From assembly GCF_014268455.2 (NCBI RefSeq), contig NZ_CP077085.1, forward strand, positions 1,736,001-1,800,000: a DNA stretch of 64,000 nucleotides. The letters run 5' to 3'. The notes below the pieces were generated by a model. It saw nothing but the letters and a program-made list of their open reading frames with translations. It made no database searches and was not told the origin of the DNA. How positions within the stretch are numbered: position 1 is the first letter of the stretch; each line of letters begins with the position of its first letter. Positions 36,092 through 44,895 of this stretch are shown piece by piece. Source of the DNA: Pseudomonas shahriarae (GTDB lineage: Bacteria; Pseudomonadota; Gammaproteobacteria; Pseudomonadales; Pseudomonadaceae). Position numbers and translations under genes: made by a program.

Positions 36092-36425
36092 GGCGGCCAC
36101 TAACCTGTAGAAAATTAACTTGGCCAGGCATCGTACATGAAATGCTTGACAATTGCTTGGTAAATATCTCCCAGGAATAAGCTGCGCTATTATAGAAGCC
36201 CGAAGTTGGTCTTTGGTCGAAGGCCCTAACTCGCTGTTTTAAATAGAAACCGTGGGTAAAAATAGCACCTGGCCATTGCTGCACGGCGGCAGCTTGACCT
36301 GACGAGCGGGGCAATTGTCGGCAAGTGCCCGGCAAACCCGCGATTTTTCAGGGTTGCGCGCCTGGACACGGGACCGCCGCCTTCAACTCGGGTAGAATGC
36401 CGCCCACGCAATGAGGGTATTGGAA
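36092..36425. other. Intergenic region with a minus-strand TATAAT
   Basis: This 330-bp stretch between the 59-aa gene and cvfB contains ATTATA at 36189-36194, a perfect TATAAT on the minus strand, suited to promote the small gene. No good -35 box is seen 17 bp away. On the plus strand TTGACA near 36146 has no suitable -10. Nothing else is recognisable, and the short frames here look like chance. Confidence 0.4.
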
Positions 36426-37262
36426 ATGGCTTTAGTCGGGCGCTACAACAGTTTGCAAGTGGTTAAACACACTAACTTTGGTTTGTATCTGGACGGTGAA
36501 CAAGAGGGCGAAATCCTCTTGCCCAATCGTTATATTCCCAAAGATATTCCCAGTGAAGATGAAGACTGGCTTAACGTTTTTATTTATCTGGACAGCGATG
36601 ACAAACTTATCGCGACCACTGAAAAACCAAAAGTGCAGGTGGGCGAGTTCGCCAGCCTGAAAGTGGTTGAAGTCAACAGCATCGGGGTGTTCCTCGACTG
36701 GGGCCTGCCCAAGGACCTGCTGCTGCCGTATTCCGAAGAAAAACGCCAGCTGACCGCCGGTGAATACTGTGTGGTGCACGTCTACCTCGACAAACACACC
36801 AAGCGCATCACCGCCACAGCGCGCCTGGACCGTTACCTGGACAAGACGCCGGCCAACTACACCGTGGGCCAGGAAGTCGACTTGCTGGTTGCCGAAGCCA
36901 CTGATATGGGCTTCAAGGCAATCATCAATAACAAGCACTGGGGCCTGATCCACAAGAACGAAGTGTTCAAGTTCCTGCGTCCGGGCAAGGAAGAGAAGGG
37001 CTTCATCAAGGAAATCCGCGCCGACGGCAATATCAGCCTGAGCCTGCAGCCGGTCGGCGAGCAAGCGGCGTCCAGCCTGAACTCGAAGATCCTCGCCAAG
37101 TTGCGTGAAAACAACGGCAGCCTGCCGGTCAGCGACAAGAGTGACCCGACCGTGATCAGCAACTTGTTTGGCGTGAGCAAGGGCAACTTCAAGAAGGCCA
37201 TTGGTGCGCTGTACAAGCAGGGGCAGATCGTAATTCACGCTGATCGTATTGAACTAAGCTGA
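36426..37262 (+). CDS. cvfB: CvfB-like S1-domain RNA-binding protein
   Basis: The 278-residue protein has three S1-like beta-barrels (about residues 1-60, 62-130 and 140-205) and a C-terminal winged helix (about 220-278, with DPTVISNLFGVSKGNFKKAIGALYKQG), the layout of S. aureus CvfB and B. subtilis YitL. CvfB binds RNA and affects virulence or expression post-transcriptionally. ATG 36426 gives the family start MALVGRYNSLQVVKHTNFG; an ATG at 36411 in frame is possible. No operon partner. Confidence 0.85.
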   Translation: MALVGRYNSLQVVKHTNFGLYLDGEQEGEILLPNRYIPKDIPSEDEDWLNVFIYLDSDDKLIATTEKPKVQVGEFASLKVVEVNSIGVFLDWGLPKDLLLPYSEEKRQLTAGEYCVVHVYLDKHTKRITATARLDRYLDKTPANYTVGQEVDLLVAEATDMGFKAIINNKHWGLIHKNEVFKFLRPGKEEKGFIKEIRADGNISLSLQPVGEQAASSLNSKILAKLRENNGSLPVSDKSDPTVISNLFGVSKGNFKKAIGALYKQGQIVIHADRIELS

Positions 37263-37328
37263 TTGCAACCTGCTCTTGTGTAGGCGTCGCTATCGCCGGT
37301 CAGCCGGCTCCTGCAGTGGGTCATCGCC

Positions 37329-37736
37329 ATGGGCAAAAAAGTCGTGTTTGCTTACCTCGGTACGTTGTTGGCTTTTTTAGTGCTCGATGGCCTCTGGCTT
37401 GGGGTATTGATGGGGCCGACCTACAAGGGCCTGCTCGGGCCGCTGATGCTTGAGCAACCGCGATTGCTCCCGGCGGCGCTGTTCTACTGCCTTTATGTAT
37501 TCGGCTGTGTGGCCTTTGTAGTGTTGCCGGCGCTGGCCAGTGGCGGCTGGCAACGGGCTGCCCGCCTCGGTGCCTTGCTTGGGTTGGTCGCCTATGGCAC
37601 CTACGACCTGAGCAACTGGGCGACCTTGCAAGGCTGGTCTGCGGGGTTGGCAATGATGGACATGGCGTGGGGCACCTTTCTCACCGCGGCCTGCTGCTCG
37701 CTGGGATACTGGGCGGCGCGGCGCGTCAGCGGCTGA
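37329..37736 (+). CDS. DUF2177 family membrane protein
   Basis: This 135-residue protein has four membrane segments. Conserved DUF2177 features are LDGLWLGVLMGPTYKGLLGPLM near the first helix and YGTYDLSNWATLQGWS with MDMAWGTFLTA near the end. Function unknown. It overlaps the convergent MFS gene by 11 bp, so no terminator separates them. Confidence 0.88.
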   Translation: MGKKVVFAYLGTLLAFLVLDGLWLGVLMGPTYKGLLGPLMLEQPRLLPAALFYCLYVFGCVAFVVLPALASGGWQRAARLGALLGLVAYGTYDLSNWATLQGWSAGLAMMDMAWGTFLTAACCSLGYWAARRVSG

Positions 37737-38889
37737 CCGGCGCCCGGCAATCAACCTTAATCTGGGCGGGGCGTAACAGTAGCGCCCCGGCCAGTATCAA
37801 GCCGCTGCCGGCTAACGTCAGTGCCGGCTGCAAGCCGCCACTAAAATGGTTGCTCAACGACGCCAGCAGCGGGCCACTTAACTGGCCCAGGGCAAAACAC
37901 GCCGTCAGCAGGCCGGTGCTCCGTTGCGCGCCGTGGGGCGCAACTTCCCGCGAACGTTGCATCACCAATTGCATGCAGGCCAGAAATGGCAGCCCACAGA
38001 GCAATACACCCAGCACCAATCCCACGCCATTGCCCCACAGGCAGGCGAAGACGCCAATCGCTTGCATCCCCAGGGTTGCCATCAACCAGTAGCGTGTGGT
38101 GTCGGGGTTGGGCTTGCGCAGACTGACCAGCAACACGCCCAGGGCCGCCGCCAAGCCAAAGCATGGCCAGAACAGGTCTGCCTGCCAGGCGCCCTTGAAC
38201 TGCGCGCTGGCCATTTGCGACAGGAAGGTGGCCGGAATGATGTAGCCCAGGCCATACAGCAGGTAAATCCAGCCCAGATGCGCGATGCTGCCGTTGCGCC
38301 CGGCAGGGGCGCTGCTTTGCGGCGCCCCCTTGTCCGGCTTGGGCAGGAACGGCAGGATCACCAGCAACATGCCCAGGGCGACCACGCCGTACACCAGCCA
38401 CAGTGTTGCCGAATCCTCGCCCAACAGGTTGGAGGCCAGTGCCAACAATCCCGTCAGCAGGATCCCCAGTCCAGGCCCGGCAAACACCAGTGCCCCCAGC
38501 CGCGGGCGCCCGGCGGCAATCGCCAGCGGCTGGCTCAGGCCGGTAATCATCACCAGCACCCAGGCGCTGGCCACACCCGTGCCGAAGCGCAGCAACAGGT
38601 GCGACCAGAAGCCGTTGGCCCAGAACGACGCCAGGGTCAGCAGCACACACAACCACAACCCGCCGAGCAACCGTCCGCGTATGTGGTGATGACTGCGCGC
38701 GAACATCGAGTCCACGGCCCCCACGAAATAGCCCAGGTAGTTGGCCGCGGCAATCAGCCCGGCGGCGGTCAGGTCGATTTGCCCTTCGCTGAGCAAGTGC
38801 GGCATCTGCGGGGTGAGAGCAAAGCGGCCAATGCCCATGGCCATCATCAGGGCGATAAAACTGGCGAGTAAACGAATCAGGGGAGACAT
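37726..38889 (-). CDS. YbfB/YjiJ family MFS transporter
   Basis: The 387-residue protein has about twelve membrane spans and a first-helix ALMMAMGIGRFALTPQMPHLL, which marks the YbfB/YjiJ branch of the major facilitator superfamily. The substrate is unknown. It is transcribed divergently from a LysR gene across 102 bp, an arrangement in which the LysR protein commonly controls the transporter. The 3' end overlaps the DUF2177 gene. Confidence 0.87.
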   Translation of the reverse strand: MSPLIRLLASFIALMMAMGIGRFALTPQMPHLLSEGQIDLTAAGLIAAANYLGYFVGAVDSMFARSHHHIRGRLLGGLWLCVLLTLASFWANGFWSHLLLRFGTGVASAWVLVMITGLSQPLAIAAGRPRLGALVFAGPGLGILLTGLLALASNLLGEDSATLWLVYGVVALGMLLVILPFLPKPDKGAPQSSAPAGRNGSIAHLGWIYLLYGLGYIIPATFLSQMASAQFKGAWQADLFWPCFGLAAALGVLLVSLRKPNPDTTRYWLMATLGMQAIGVFACLWGNGVGLVLGVLLCGLPFLACMQLVMQRSREVAPHGAQRSTGLLTACFALGQLSGPLLASLSNHFSGGLQPALTLAGSGLILAGALLLRPAQIKVDCRAPVSR

Positions 38890-38991
38890 GGGCCAAATTC
38901 CAGGAAGAAGCGATGACCTCAGGCTAAGGTGGATTAGTGTTCAGTAAAAATGAATAATACTGAGCAACTTGTTCAGTTTAGGAGAAAGGTC

Positions 38992-39885
38992 GTGGAGTTC
39001 AGCCAACTGCGTATTTTCCAGGCCGTGGCCGAAGAGGGCTCCATCACCCGTGCTGCAGAGCGTCTGCACCGGGTGCCATCGAACCTCTCGACCCGCCTCA
39101 AGCAAATGGAAGAGCAACTGGGCGTCGAGCTGTTCGTGCGCGAGCGCCAGCGCCTGCAACTGTCGCCTGCCGGCAAGGTGCTGCTCGACTACAGCACGCG
39201 CCTTTTGGCCCTGCATGATGAAGCGCACGGTGCCGTGCAGGGTGGCCAACCGGCCGGGGATTTTGTGCTGGGCAGCATGTACAGCACCGCTGCGATCCAT
39301 TTGCCGAAACTGCTGGCGCAATATCACAAGGCTTACCCCATGGTGAACCTGCAAGTGCAGTCGGCGCCCAGTGGTGAACTGCTCGAAGGCCTGATCACCG
39401 GGCGCCTGGATGCGGCGCTGGTGGATGGCCCGTTGACCCTGGCGACCCTGGACGGCGTACCGCTGTGTGAGGAGCGCCTGCTGCTGATCTGCGAGGCGGA
39501 CCACCCACCGGTACGCGGCCCGCAGGATGTGGCCGGGCGCGCGGTGTTCACCTTCCGACGCAGTTGTTCCTATCGGGCGCGCCTGGAGGCGTGGTTTTCC
39601 CACGACCGTGTGGCCATGGGTCGCGCCATCGAGATCGAGTCCTATCAAGGCATGCTTGCATGTGTGATTGCCGGTTCCGGGGTTGCGTTGATGTCCGAGT
39701 CGATGCTCGACAGCCTGCCCGGCAAGGACAGCGTGTCGATCCATCCCCTGGCCGAGCCATTTGCCCACGCCACCACCTGGCTGATGTGGCGCAAAGGCAT
39801 GCTCGGGGCTAATCTCAATGCATGGATTGACCTGCAGCAAGAGGGCAAGACGCGGCCTGTACAAGAGTCCCGGGCGATTGCCTGA
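38992..39885 (+). CDS. LysR-family transcriptional regulator, likely of the MFS gene
   Basis: Starting at GTG 38992, with GGAG at 38981-38984 and a 7-nt spacer, the protein has 297 residues and begins VEFSQLRIFQAVAEEGSITRAAERL, the LysR winged helix; ATG 38950 in frame is less consistent with the family. The effector domain contains AVFTFRRSCSYRARLEAW, like regulators of small-metabolite exporters. The divergent MFS gene 102 bp away is its likely target. The inducer is unknown. Confidence 0.9.
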   Translation: MEFSQLRIFQAVAEEGSITRAAERLHRVPSNLSTRLKQMEEQLGVELFVRERQRLQLSPAGKVLLDYSTRLLALHDEAHGAVQGGQPAGDFVLGSMYSTAAIHLPKLLAQYHKAYPMVNLQVQSAPSGELLEGLITGRLDAALVDGPLTLATLDGVPLCEERLLLICEADHPPVRGPQDVAGRAVFTFRRSCSYRARLEAWFSHDRVAMGRAIEIESYQGMLACVIAGSGVALMSESMLDSLPGKDSVSIHPLAEPFAHATTWLMWRKGMLGANLNAWIDLQQEGKTRPVQESRAIA

Positions 39886-39895
39886 CCGCCCCGTC

Positions 39896-39909
39896 AGGAT
39901 TTGTATCAA
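39896..39909 (+). promoter_or_regulatory. Candidate Anr/FNR box upstream of the PA1414-like gene
   Basis: AGGATTTGTATCAA matches 8 of the 10 specified positions of the Anr consensus TTGAT-N4-ATCAA (right half perfect, left half three of five). It lies 116 bp before the micro-protein ATG. A -10 box at the expected distance is poor, so this is a weak prediction supported mainly by the oxygen-regulated status I recall for the P. aeruginosa homologue. Confidence 0.35.
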
Positions 39910-40024
39910 TTCAGTAATGGTTCGTTGCGGTTTCAGACAAGCATTACGTGGGACTTAGTACTACTATCTGTAGGAAGCAGCCACAGAATTCCAGCTGCTC
40001 GGCACTACCCTCAAAGGGGGCACC

Positions 40025-40147
40025 ATGAAAGAAAAACTGCAAAACTGGCTGCACGACCTCGGCGTCGCACTCGGCTTGATCGAGCCACCGCTGCAACCGG
40101 TGCCAATCCGCACCGATGACGAACAGCGCCGCCCGCGTCGCAGGTAA
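40025..40147 (+). CDS. PA1414 family micro-protein, 40 aa
   Basis: ATG 40025, preceded by AAAGGGGG, opens a 40-residue frame ending TAA (40145-40147). The peptide begins MKEKLQNWLHDLGVALGLIE, continues with PPLQPVPIRTDDEQ and ends in an Arg-rich tail, which I recognise as the PA1414 family. The location, between a LysR gene and the symporter/gbuA region, also matches PA1414 near PA1418-1422. From memory, the P. aeruginosa locus yields an oxygen-responsive sRNA, SicX. Here a terminator at 40293-40331 leaves about 145 nt of 3' UTR, room for a similar RNA. The peptide's own role is unknown. Confidence 0.75.
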   Translation: MKEKLQNWLHDLGVALGLIEPPLQPVPIRTDDEQRRPRRR

Positions 40148-40292
40148 GTCCGGAAAAGCGCTCAGACATTGGTGTTTGGGCGCGATCACTCGTCACACTG
40201 TCCCTGAAGCACAGTAGATTGGGCGTGCGGTTGTATGCGATTGCTTTGTACCAGTCTAAGTCCGGACTCCTAAATTAAGTTGCGCTCACCTT

Positions 40293-40331
40293 GTCTGACC
40301 CTGGAAGTATTCTGGTCGGACGTTTCTTTTT
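40293..40331 (+). terminator. Putative terminator of the PA1414-like transcript
   Basis: GTCTGACC (40293-40300) pairs with GGTCGGAC (40314-40321), with one G-T pair, and a T-rich tail GTTTCTTTTT follows. It separates the micro-protein gene from the amidase gene. Confidence 0.6.
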
Positions 40332-40404
40332 GTCTGCTCCCTCGACCACTTCCGTGTTTGGACGCTTTATATTCCTGCTCTCTTCAAGGAAGGAAGACAG
40401 GGCT

Positions 40405-41007
40405 ATGTCGTGTGTTAACAGTGATGGAATGCTGGTTTCCGCCAAGGTGATACTGCGTCGGTTTTACGCGATTGAGCATGGGGATCTGCACGGTATACAT
40501 GCTTTAGTTGTCCACCAGACGGATGCACCTACTGCGCAACATACGTTCAACGGCTACCTTGCAAAAGGCAGTGGTGCGCACTTTCTGATTGATAAAAATG
40601 GCTTTGTTTACCAGACGGCCAGCTTGAAAAAGCGCTGCTACCACGTTGGAAAGCTCATACGCTCGAAGTGCCTGGCGATTGATAAAAAATCGTGTGACAG
40701 CGCCCAGGTGGCCCGTATTCAAGCGTTATCGTGGACTGCGCAGATCAAGGCGTTGGACGCACATGAGCGAGCAAAAAGCTATCCTGAACGCTATCCTGTG
40801 AACTCCGACTCTATTGGCATCGAATTGGTGGGCAAACACTTGGATACCTCGCGGTATGAGTCCGTTACCCCCTTGCAGAACCAATCCCTTCAATGGCTCG
40901 TCAACGAGTTATATGTTCATTTCAACCTGTCCTCGGGTGATGTCTACAGGCATCCGCAGATATCCTATAAAAACCCGGGTGAAGCCAGTAGTGCGGTGTG
41001 GGAATGA
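40405..41007 (+). CDS. PGRP/Amidase_2-like N-acetylmuramoyl-L-alanine amidase, possible antibacterial effector
   Basis: The 200-residue protein has an Amidase_2 (PGRP) domain: H37 in LVVHQTD, GAHFLIDKNGFVYQ at 57-70, H80, IGIE ending at E140 and H183 in YRHPQISYKNPGE. H37 and H183 fit zinc ligands. Ten residues after H183, where AmpD has Asp, stands E193, a possible substitute. It would cut the MurNAc-L-Ala bond of peptidoglycan. No signal peptide, holin or phage gene is present. The overlapping next gene codes for a lipoprotein, so the pair resembles an exported amidase effector with its immunity protein. The DNA is visibly more AT-rich than its surroundings, suggesting transfer. AAGGA precedes ATG 40405. 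Confidence 0.8.
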   Translation: MSCVNSDGMLVSAKVILRRFYAIEHGDLHGIHALVVHQTDAPTAQHTFNGYLAKGSGAHFLIDKNGFVYQTASLKKRCYHVGKLIRSKCLAIDKKSCDSAQVARIQALSWTAQIKALDAHERAKSYPERYPVNSDSIGIELVGKHLDTSRYESVTPLQNQSLQWLVNELYVHFNLSSGDVYRHPQISYKNPGEASSAVWE

Positions 41008-41384
41008 TGCCGATCAAAGCATGGCCGATAGGCGCATTACTCGTTCTTGCGGGATGTACGGATCGGCACACGCCCGACCTTGAAGGCATTGTTGTCTCCA
41101 GCTTCCAATCCCAAGAACCTGAGAGTTGCCGGCCTTCTGATGTGCCCCTTGATCCAAACCGTGTGCAGGCGTTTTTCCAGCGCGCCTCGAAGATTGATAG
41201 CCGCACCCTGCATGACCGTTACGAGTGGGCCCCTTGTTATCTGGAGGGCAACCTGAAGTACAACGGGCATATCTGCACATGGCAGGTTAGGGCGGGAGCT
41301 ACTGGGGTCATCTGGTGTTCGGCGAAAGAGCAGTACTTTGCCTGTGACGAATGTGGTGATCTGTTTGAAAGACCTGAACAGTAA
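41004..41384 (+). CDS. Cysteine-rich lipoprotein, putative immunity protein of the amidase
   Basis: The 126-residue protein begins MMPIKAWPIGALLVLAGC, a lipoprotein signal with the lipidated cysteine at residue 18. Six more cysteines lie in the mature part (in ESC, APC, HIC, IWC, FAC and DEC), enough for three disulfides in the periplasm. It overlaps the amidase gene by 4 bp (ATGA), so both are made together. A periplasm-facing partner for a peptidoglycan amidase would naturally be an inhibitor. I know no family for it; the immunity role is inferred from context. Confidence 0.7.
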   Translation: MMPIKAWPIGALLVLAGCTDRHTPDLEGIVVSSFQSQEPESCRPSDVPLDPNRVQAFFQRASKIDSRTLHDRYEWAPCYLEGNLKYNGHICTWQVRAGATGVIWCSAKEQYFACDECGDLFERPEQ

Positions 41385-41436
41385 ATAAGAGGGTGGGTGC
41401 GACAACCGACATCGCACCCGCTCAAGCCAGCTTCAC

Positions 41437-42819
41437 TCAGGCAGCATCGGCCGCCGCCACCTCTGGCCGACGCGACAGCAGACTCACCAGCACAAAACTC
41501 ACCACACTCACGCCCAGGCTGTAATAGATCGGCGTGTTTGCCTCCAAGCCATCCTTGACCATAAACACCAGTGACGTGACAAACCCCAATGCCATGGCGC
41601 TGATCGCACCCGCCGTCGTAGCGCGTTTCCAGTAAATCGCCCCGATCAATGGGATCAGCATGCCGCCGACCAGCAGGTTATAGGCCAGGGTCAGTGCGCT
41701 GATCACGTCGGTGACTATCAAGGCGATACCCAGCACGGCCACCCCAGTCAGCAGGGTGAACAAGCGGTTGATGTTCAGGCTCGACTGCTTGCCGCCGCGC
41801 AGGCGCGGCAGCAGGTCTTCGGTCAGCACGGTGGACGCGGCGAGCAGGCCGGCGCTGGCGGTGGACATCATCGCCGCCAGGGCCGCCGCGATCACCAGGC
41901 CGCGCAGGCCATCGGGCAACGACAGTTTGACGATGGCGGCGAAGGCGTTGTTGACGTTGTCCAGGTCCGGGATCAGCACATGGGCGGCCATGCCGATCAG
42001 GGCGCAGGCCAGGCCGTAGAGGATGCAGTAGAAGCCGGCGAAGGTTCCTGCGTACTGGGCGACTTTTGCGTCACGGGCGGTAAACACCCGTTGCCAGATG
42101 TCCTGGCCGATCAGGATGCCGAAAAAGTAGATCATGAAGTAGGTGATGATGGTGTCCCAGCCGATGCTGGTGAAGCTGAAACTGGCCGCCGGCAGTTTGG
42201 CCACCAGTTCATCCCAGCCGCCTACGCGGTACAGGCAGATCGGCAGCAGGATAAACATCAGGCCGACGGTCTTGATCACAAACTGCACGATATCGGTTAG
42301 CGTCAGCGACCACATGCCGCCAATGGTCGAATACACCAGCACCACGCCACCACCCAGCAGGATGGCGGCCCAGAACGGCAGGTCAAACATCACTTGCAAT
42401 ACGGTGCCGATCCCCAGGATCGAGGTCACCGCCAGCATCAGCGCATAGGCCAGCATGATCAGCCCGCTGGCCTGGCGGGCCGTGGGGTTGTAGCGCTGCT
42501 CCAGGACCTGGGTCACGGTGAAGATTTTCAGCTTGAGCAAGGGTTTGGCGAGAAACAGGTTCAGCGCAATGATCCCCGTGCCCAGCGCCGCGCAGAGCCA
42601 GAACCCGGAAATACCATGCACATAACCCAGGCGCACGCTGCCCACCGTGGACGCGCCGCCCAGCACCGTCGCGGCCATGGTGCCCATGTACAGGGTCGGC
42701 CCCAGGTTGCGCCCGGCGACCAGGTAATCTTCATGGGTCTTGGCCCGGCGCATGCCGAAATAGCCGAGCACGAGCATGCCGGCGGCGTAGATAAGTACGA
42801 CGAATAGATCCAGAGCCAT
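41437..42819 (-). CDS. Sodium:solute symporter (SSF family)
   Basis: The 460-residue transporter has about thirteen membrane spans and SSF features such as the early YLVAGRNLGP and the ALAAMMSTASAGLLAASTV segment that lines the sodium site. It is downstream of gbuA on the same strand after 53 bp and matches the sodium:solute symporter PA1418 near gbuA in P. aeruginosa. It may import 4-guanidinobutyrate or a related compound, but the substrate is inferred. GGAGAGG lies before the ATG. Confidence 0.87.
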   Translation of the reverse strand: MALDLFVVLIYAAGMLVLGYFGMRRAKTHEDYLVAGRNLGPTLYMGTMAATVLGGASTVGSVRLGYVHGISGFWLCAALGTGIIALNLFLAKPLLKLKIFTVTQVLEQRYNPTARQASGLIMLAYALMLAVTSILGIGTVLQVMFDLPFWAAILLGGGVVLVYSTIGGMWSLTLTDIVQFVIKTVGLMFILLPICLYRVGGWDELVAKLPAASFSFTSIGWDTIITYFMIYFFGILIGQDIWQRVFTARDAKVAQYAGTFAGFYCILYGLACALIGMAAHVLIPDLDNVNNAFAAIVKLSLPDGLRGLVIAAALAAMMSTASAGLLAASTVLTEDLLPRLRGGKQSSLNINRLFTLLTGVAVLGIALIVTDVISALTLAYNLLVGGMLIPLIGAIYWKRATTAGAISAMALGFVTSLVFMVKDGLEANTPIYYSLGVSVVSFVLVSLLSRRPEVAAADAA

Positions 42820-42872
42820 GGTGGCGCCTCTCCAGTTATTGTTTTTATGGACTAATCAGGTGACGCGCTACA

Positions 42873-43823
42873 TCAACGGTGCGTGACTCCAGGCAGCACG
42901 CAGAGCATTTCGTACAGCAGGTTGGCGCCCAGCAACGAGGTGTTGCCGGTGGTGTCGTAGGGCGGCGAAACCTCCACCAGGTCACAACCAATCAGGTCCA
43001 GGCCCTGGCAGCCCCGGATGATCTCGATCGCCTGGATGGTGGTCAGCCCGCCGATTTCCGGGGTGCCGGTGCCGGGCGCCCAGGCCGGGTCGATGCCGTC
43101 GATGTCGAAACTCAGGTACACCGGGCCGCCGCCGACCTTTTCCCGAACTTCGGCCATCAACGGCGCGAGGGAGTGGTGCCAGCATTCTTCGGCCTGGACC
43201 ACGCGGAACCCCTGTTTGCGGCTCCAATTGAAGTCTTCGGCGGTATAGCCCTGGGCGCGCAGGCCGATTTGCACCACACGGTCGCAATCGAGCAGGCCCT
43301 CTTCGACGGCCCGGCGGAAGGTGGTGCCGTGGGCGATTTTCTCGCCGAACATATGGTCGTTGACGTCGGCGTGGGCGTCGATATGCACCAGCCCGACCTT
43401 GCCGTGTTTCTTGTGGATCGCCCGCAGGATCGGCAGGGTGATGGTGTGGTCGCCGCCCAGGGTCAGCGGGATTACGTTATGGCCGAGGATCTCATCGTAG
43501 GCTTCTTCGATAATGCGCACGGCGTCCAGCAGGTTGAAGGTGTTGATCGCCACGTCGCCGATATCGGCCACCGACAGCGAGTCGAACGGCGCAGCGCCGG
43601 TGGCCATGTTGTAGGGGCGGATCATCACCGACTCAGCGCGGATTTCACGCGGCCCGAAGCGGGTGCCGGCGCGCAGCGAGGTGCCGATATCCAGGGGCAC
43701 GCCGACAAAGGCCGCATCCAGGCCGGCGGCGGTTTGCAGGTGGGGCAGGCGCATCATGGTGGCGATGCCGGCAAAGCGCGGCATTTCGTTGCCGCCCAGT
43801 GGTTGGTGAAAGATCTTGTCCAC
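42873..43823 (-). CDS. gbuA: Guanidinobutyrase (ureohydrolase family)
   Basis: The 316-residue enzyme has the binuclear manganese site of ureohydrolases: GGDH at 123-126, DAHAD at 149-153 and SFDIDGIDP at 238-246. It closely follows what I remember of P. aeruginosa GbuA, including HQPLGGNEMPRF at the start, so it should hydrolyse 4-guanidinobutyrate to GABA and urea in arginine catabolism; agmatinase or guanidinopropionase are less likely. It starts at GTG 43823 with GAGG upstream. The divergent LysR gene (gbuR) is 176 bp away and is the expected activator. Confidence 0.9.
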   Translation of the reverse strand: MDKIFHQPLGGNEMPRFAGIATMMRLPHLQTAAGLDAAFVGVPLDIGTSLRAGTRFGPREIRAESVMIRPYNMATGAAPFDSLSVADIGDVAINTFNLLDAVRIIEEAYDEILGHNVIPLTLGGDHTITLPILRAIHKKHGKVGLVHIDAHADVNDHMFGEKIAHGTTFRRAVEEGLLDCDRVVQIGLRAQGYTAEDFNWSRKQGFRVVQAEECWHHSLAPLMAEVREKVGGGPVYLSFDIDGIDPAWAPGTGTPEIGGLTTIQAIEIIRGCQGLDLIGCDLVEVSPPYDTTGNTSLLGANLLYEMLCVLPGVTHR

Positions 43824-43999
43824 GGCAGTGCCTCATCGTTGTTGTGGTTATCAGAGGCCGATTCTGCGAAATGCCCGGCAACGGAAGAATCGCTGTGGGG
43901 AAATACTTAGTTCAGATTTTTCTAAACTAATGCCTGGGGTAGACTCCACCGGTTTGCGAAACCTGTTCCCTGTCCGCCGACTTTTTGCCTGGAGCGTCC

Positions 44000-44893
44000 A
44001 TGGCCAATGCCTTGCCCGACCTGAAATTGCTGCGCATCTTCGTCAGCGTCGTGCGCCACCAGGGGTTTGCCAATGCCCAGCATGAGCTCAACCTGTCGAC
44101 GTCGGCCATCAGCACCTATATGAGCCAACTGGAAGGCGCGTTGGGCCTGGTGCTGTGCCATCGCGGGCGTGGCGGGTTCAGCCTGACCAGCAAGGGCGAG
44201 TTGTTTCACCAGGAAACCTTGCGCCTGCTGGGCGAACTGGAGGGCTTCGAGCAATACGCGGCGGCGCTCAAGGGCGAACTGCGCGGCACGCTCAAACTGG
44301 GTGTGCTTGATTCGACCGTCAGCGACAAGGCCCTGCCATTTGCCGAAGTCATCGGCGCCTACAGCCTCGAGCATCCGGCGGTGCATCTGCACTTATCGGT
44401 GATGAGCCCCTACGAACTGCAACTGGGGGTGCAGGACAATCGTCTGGACCTGGCCATTGGCGCCTTCTCCAACCGCATGAGCGGCTTGGTCTACATGCCG
44501 CTGTACCGCGAACAGCACTGGCTCTATTGCAGCTCGCGGCATCCGCTGTTCAGCGAGCGACGCATTCCGGAGCAGGTGATTACCCAGCAACGCATGGTCG
44601 GGCGCGGTTACTGGAGCCAGGCGGAACTGGCGCGCCATGGCTTCAAACACAGCGCCGCCACTGTAGAAAGTATGGAGGCGCAGTTGATCCTGGTGTTGTC
44701 CGGCGCCTACATCGGCTACTTGCCCGAGCACTACGCCCAGGCCTGGGCCGACAAGGGCGACTTGCGGGTGCTGCTGCCGGCGACCTTTGGCTACCAGGCG
44801 CCGTTTTCGCTGATCATGCGCCGTGGGCGCAGCCGCGAACCGTTGATCCAGACCTTCCGCGATTTACTCAAAGCACAGCTCAATCAGGCCTGA
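44000..44893 (+). CDS. gbuR: LysR-family regulator GbuR
   Basis: ATG 44000, with GGAG at 43991-43994, gives a 297-residue LysR protein with the helix-turn-helix at about residues 20-65 (HQGFANAQHELNLSTSAISTYMS). The divergent position relative to gbuA equals gbuR/gbuA in P. aeruginosa, where GbuR activates gbuA in response to 4-guanidinobutyrate. It ends 2 bp before the DTW-domain gene, so that gene may be read from the same transcript. Confidence 0.87.
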   Translation: MANALPDLKLLRIFVSVVRHQGFANAQHELNLSTSAISTYMSQLEGALGLVLCHRGRGGFSLTSKGELFHQETLRLLGELEGFEQYAAALKGELRGTLKLGVLDSTVSDKALPFAEVIGAYSLEHPAVHLHLSVMSPYELQLGVQDNRLDLAIGAFSNRMSGLVYMPLYREQHWLYCSSRHPLFSERRIPEQVITQQRMVGRGYWSQAELARHGFKHSAATVESMEAQLILVLSGAYIGYLPEHYAQAWADKGDLRVLLPATFGYQAPFSLIMRRGRSREPLIQTFRDLLKAQLNQA

Positions 44894-44895
44894 AT

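Noticed and set aside
37278..37314. Partial REP-like sequence before the DUF2177 gene
   Set aside because: The inverted match is short and imperfect; not enough to call a repeat.
40405..41007. Amidase as a phage endolysin or as AmpD
   Set aside because: No holin, spanin or phage genes are nearby; AmpD lacks a lipoprotein partner and its zinc motif differs.
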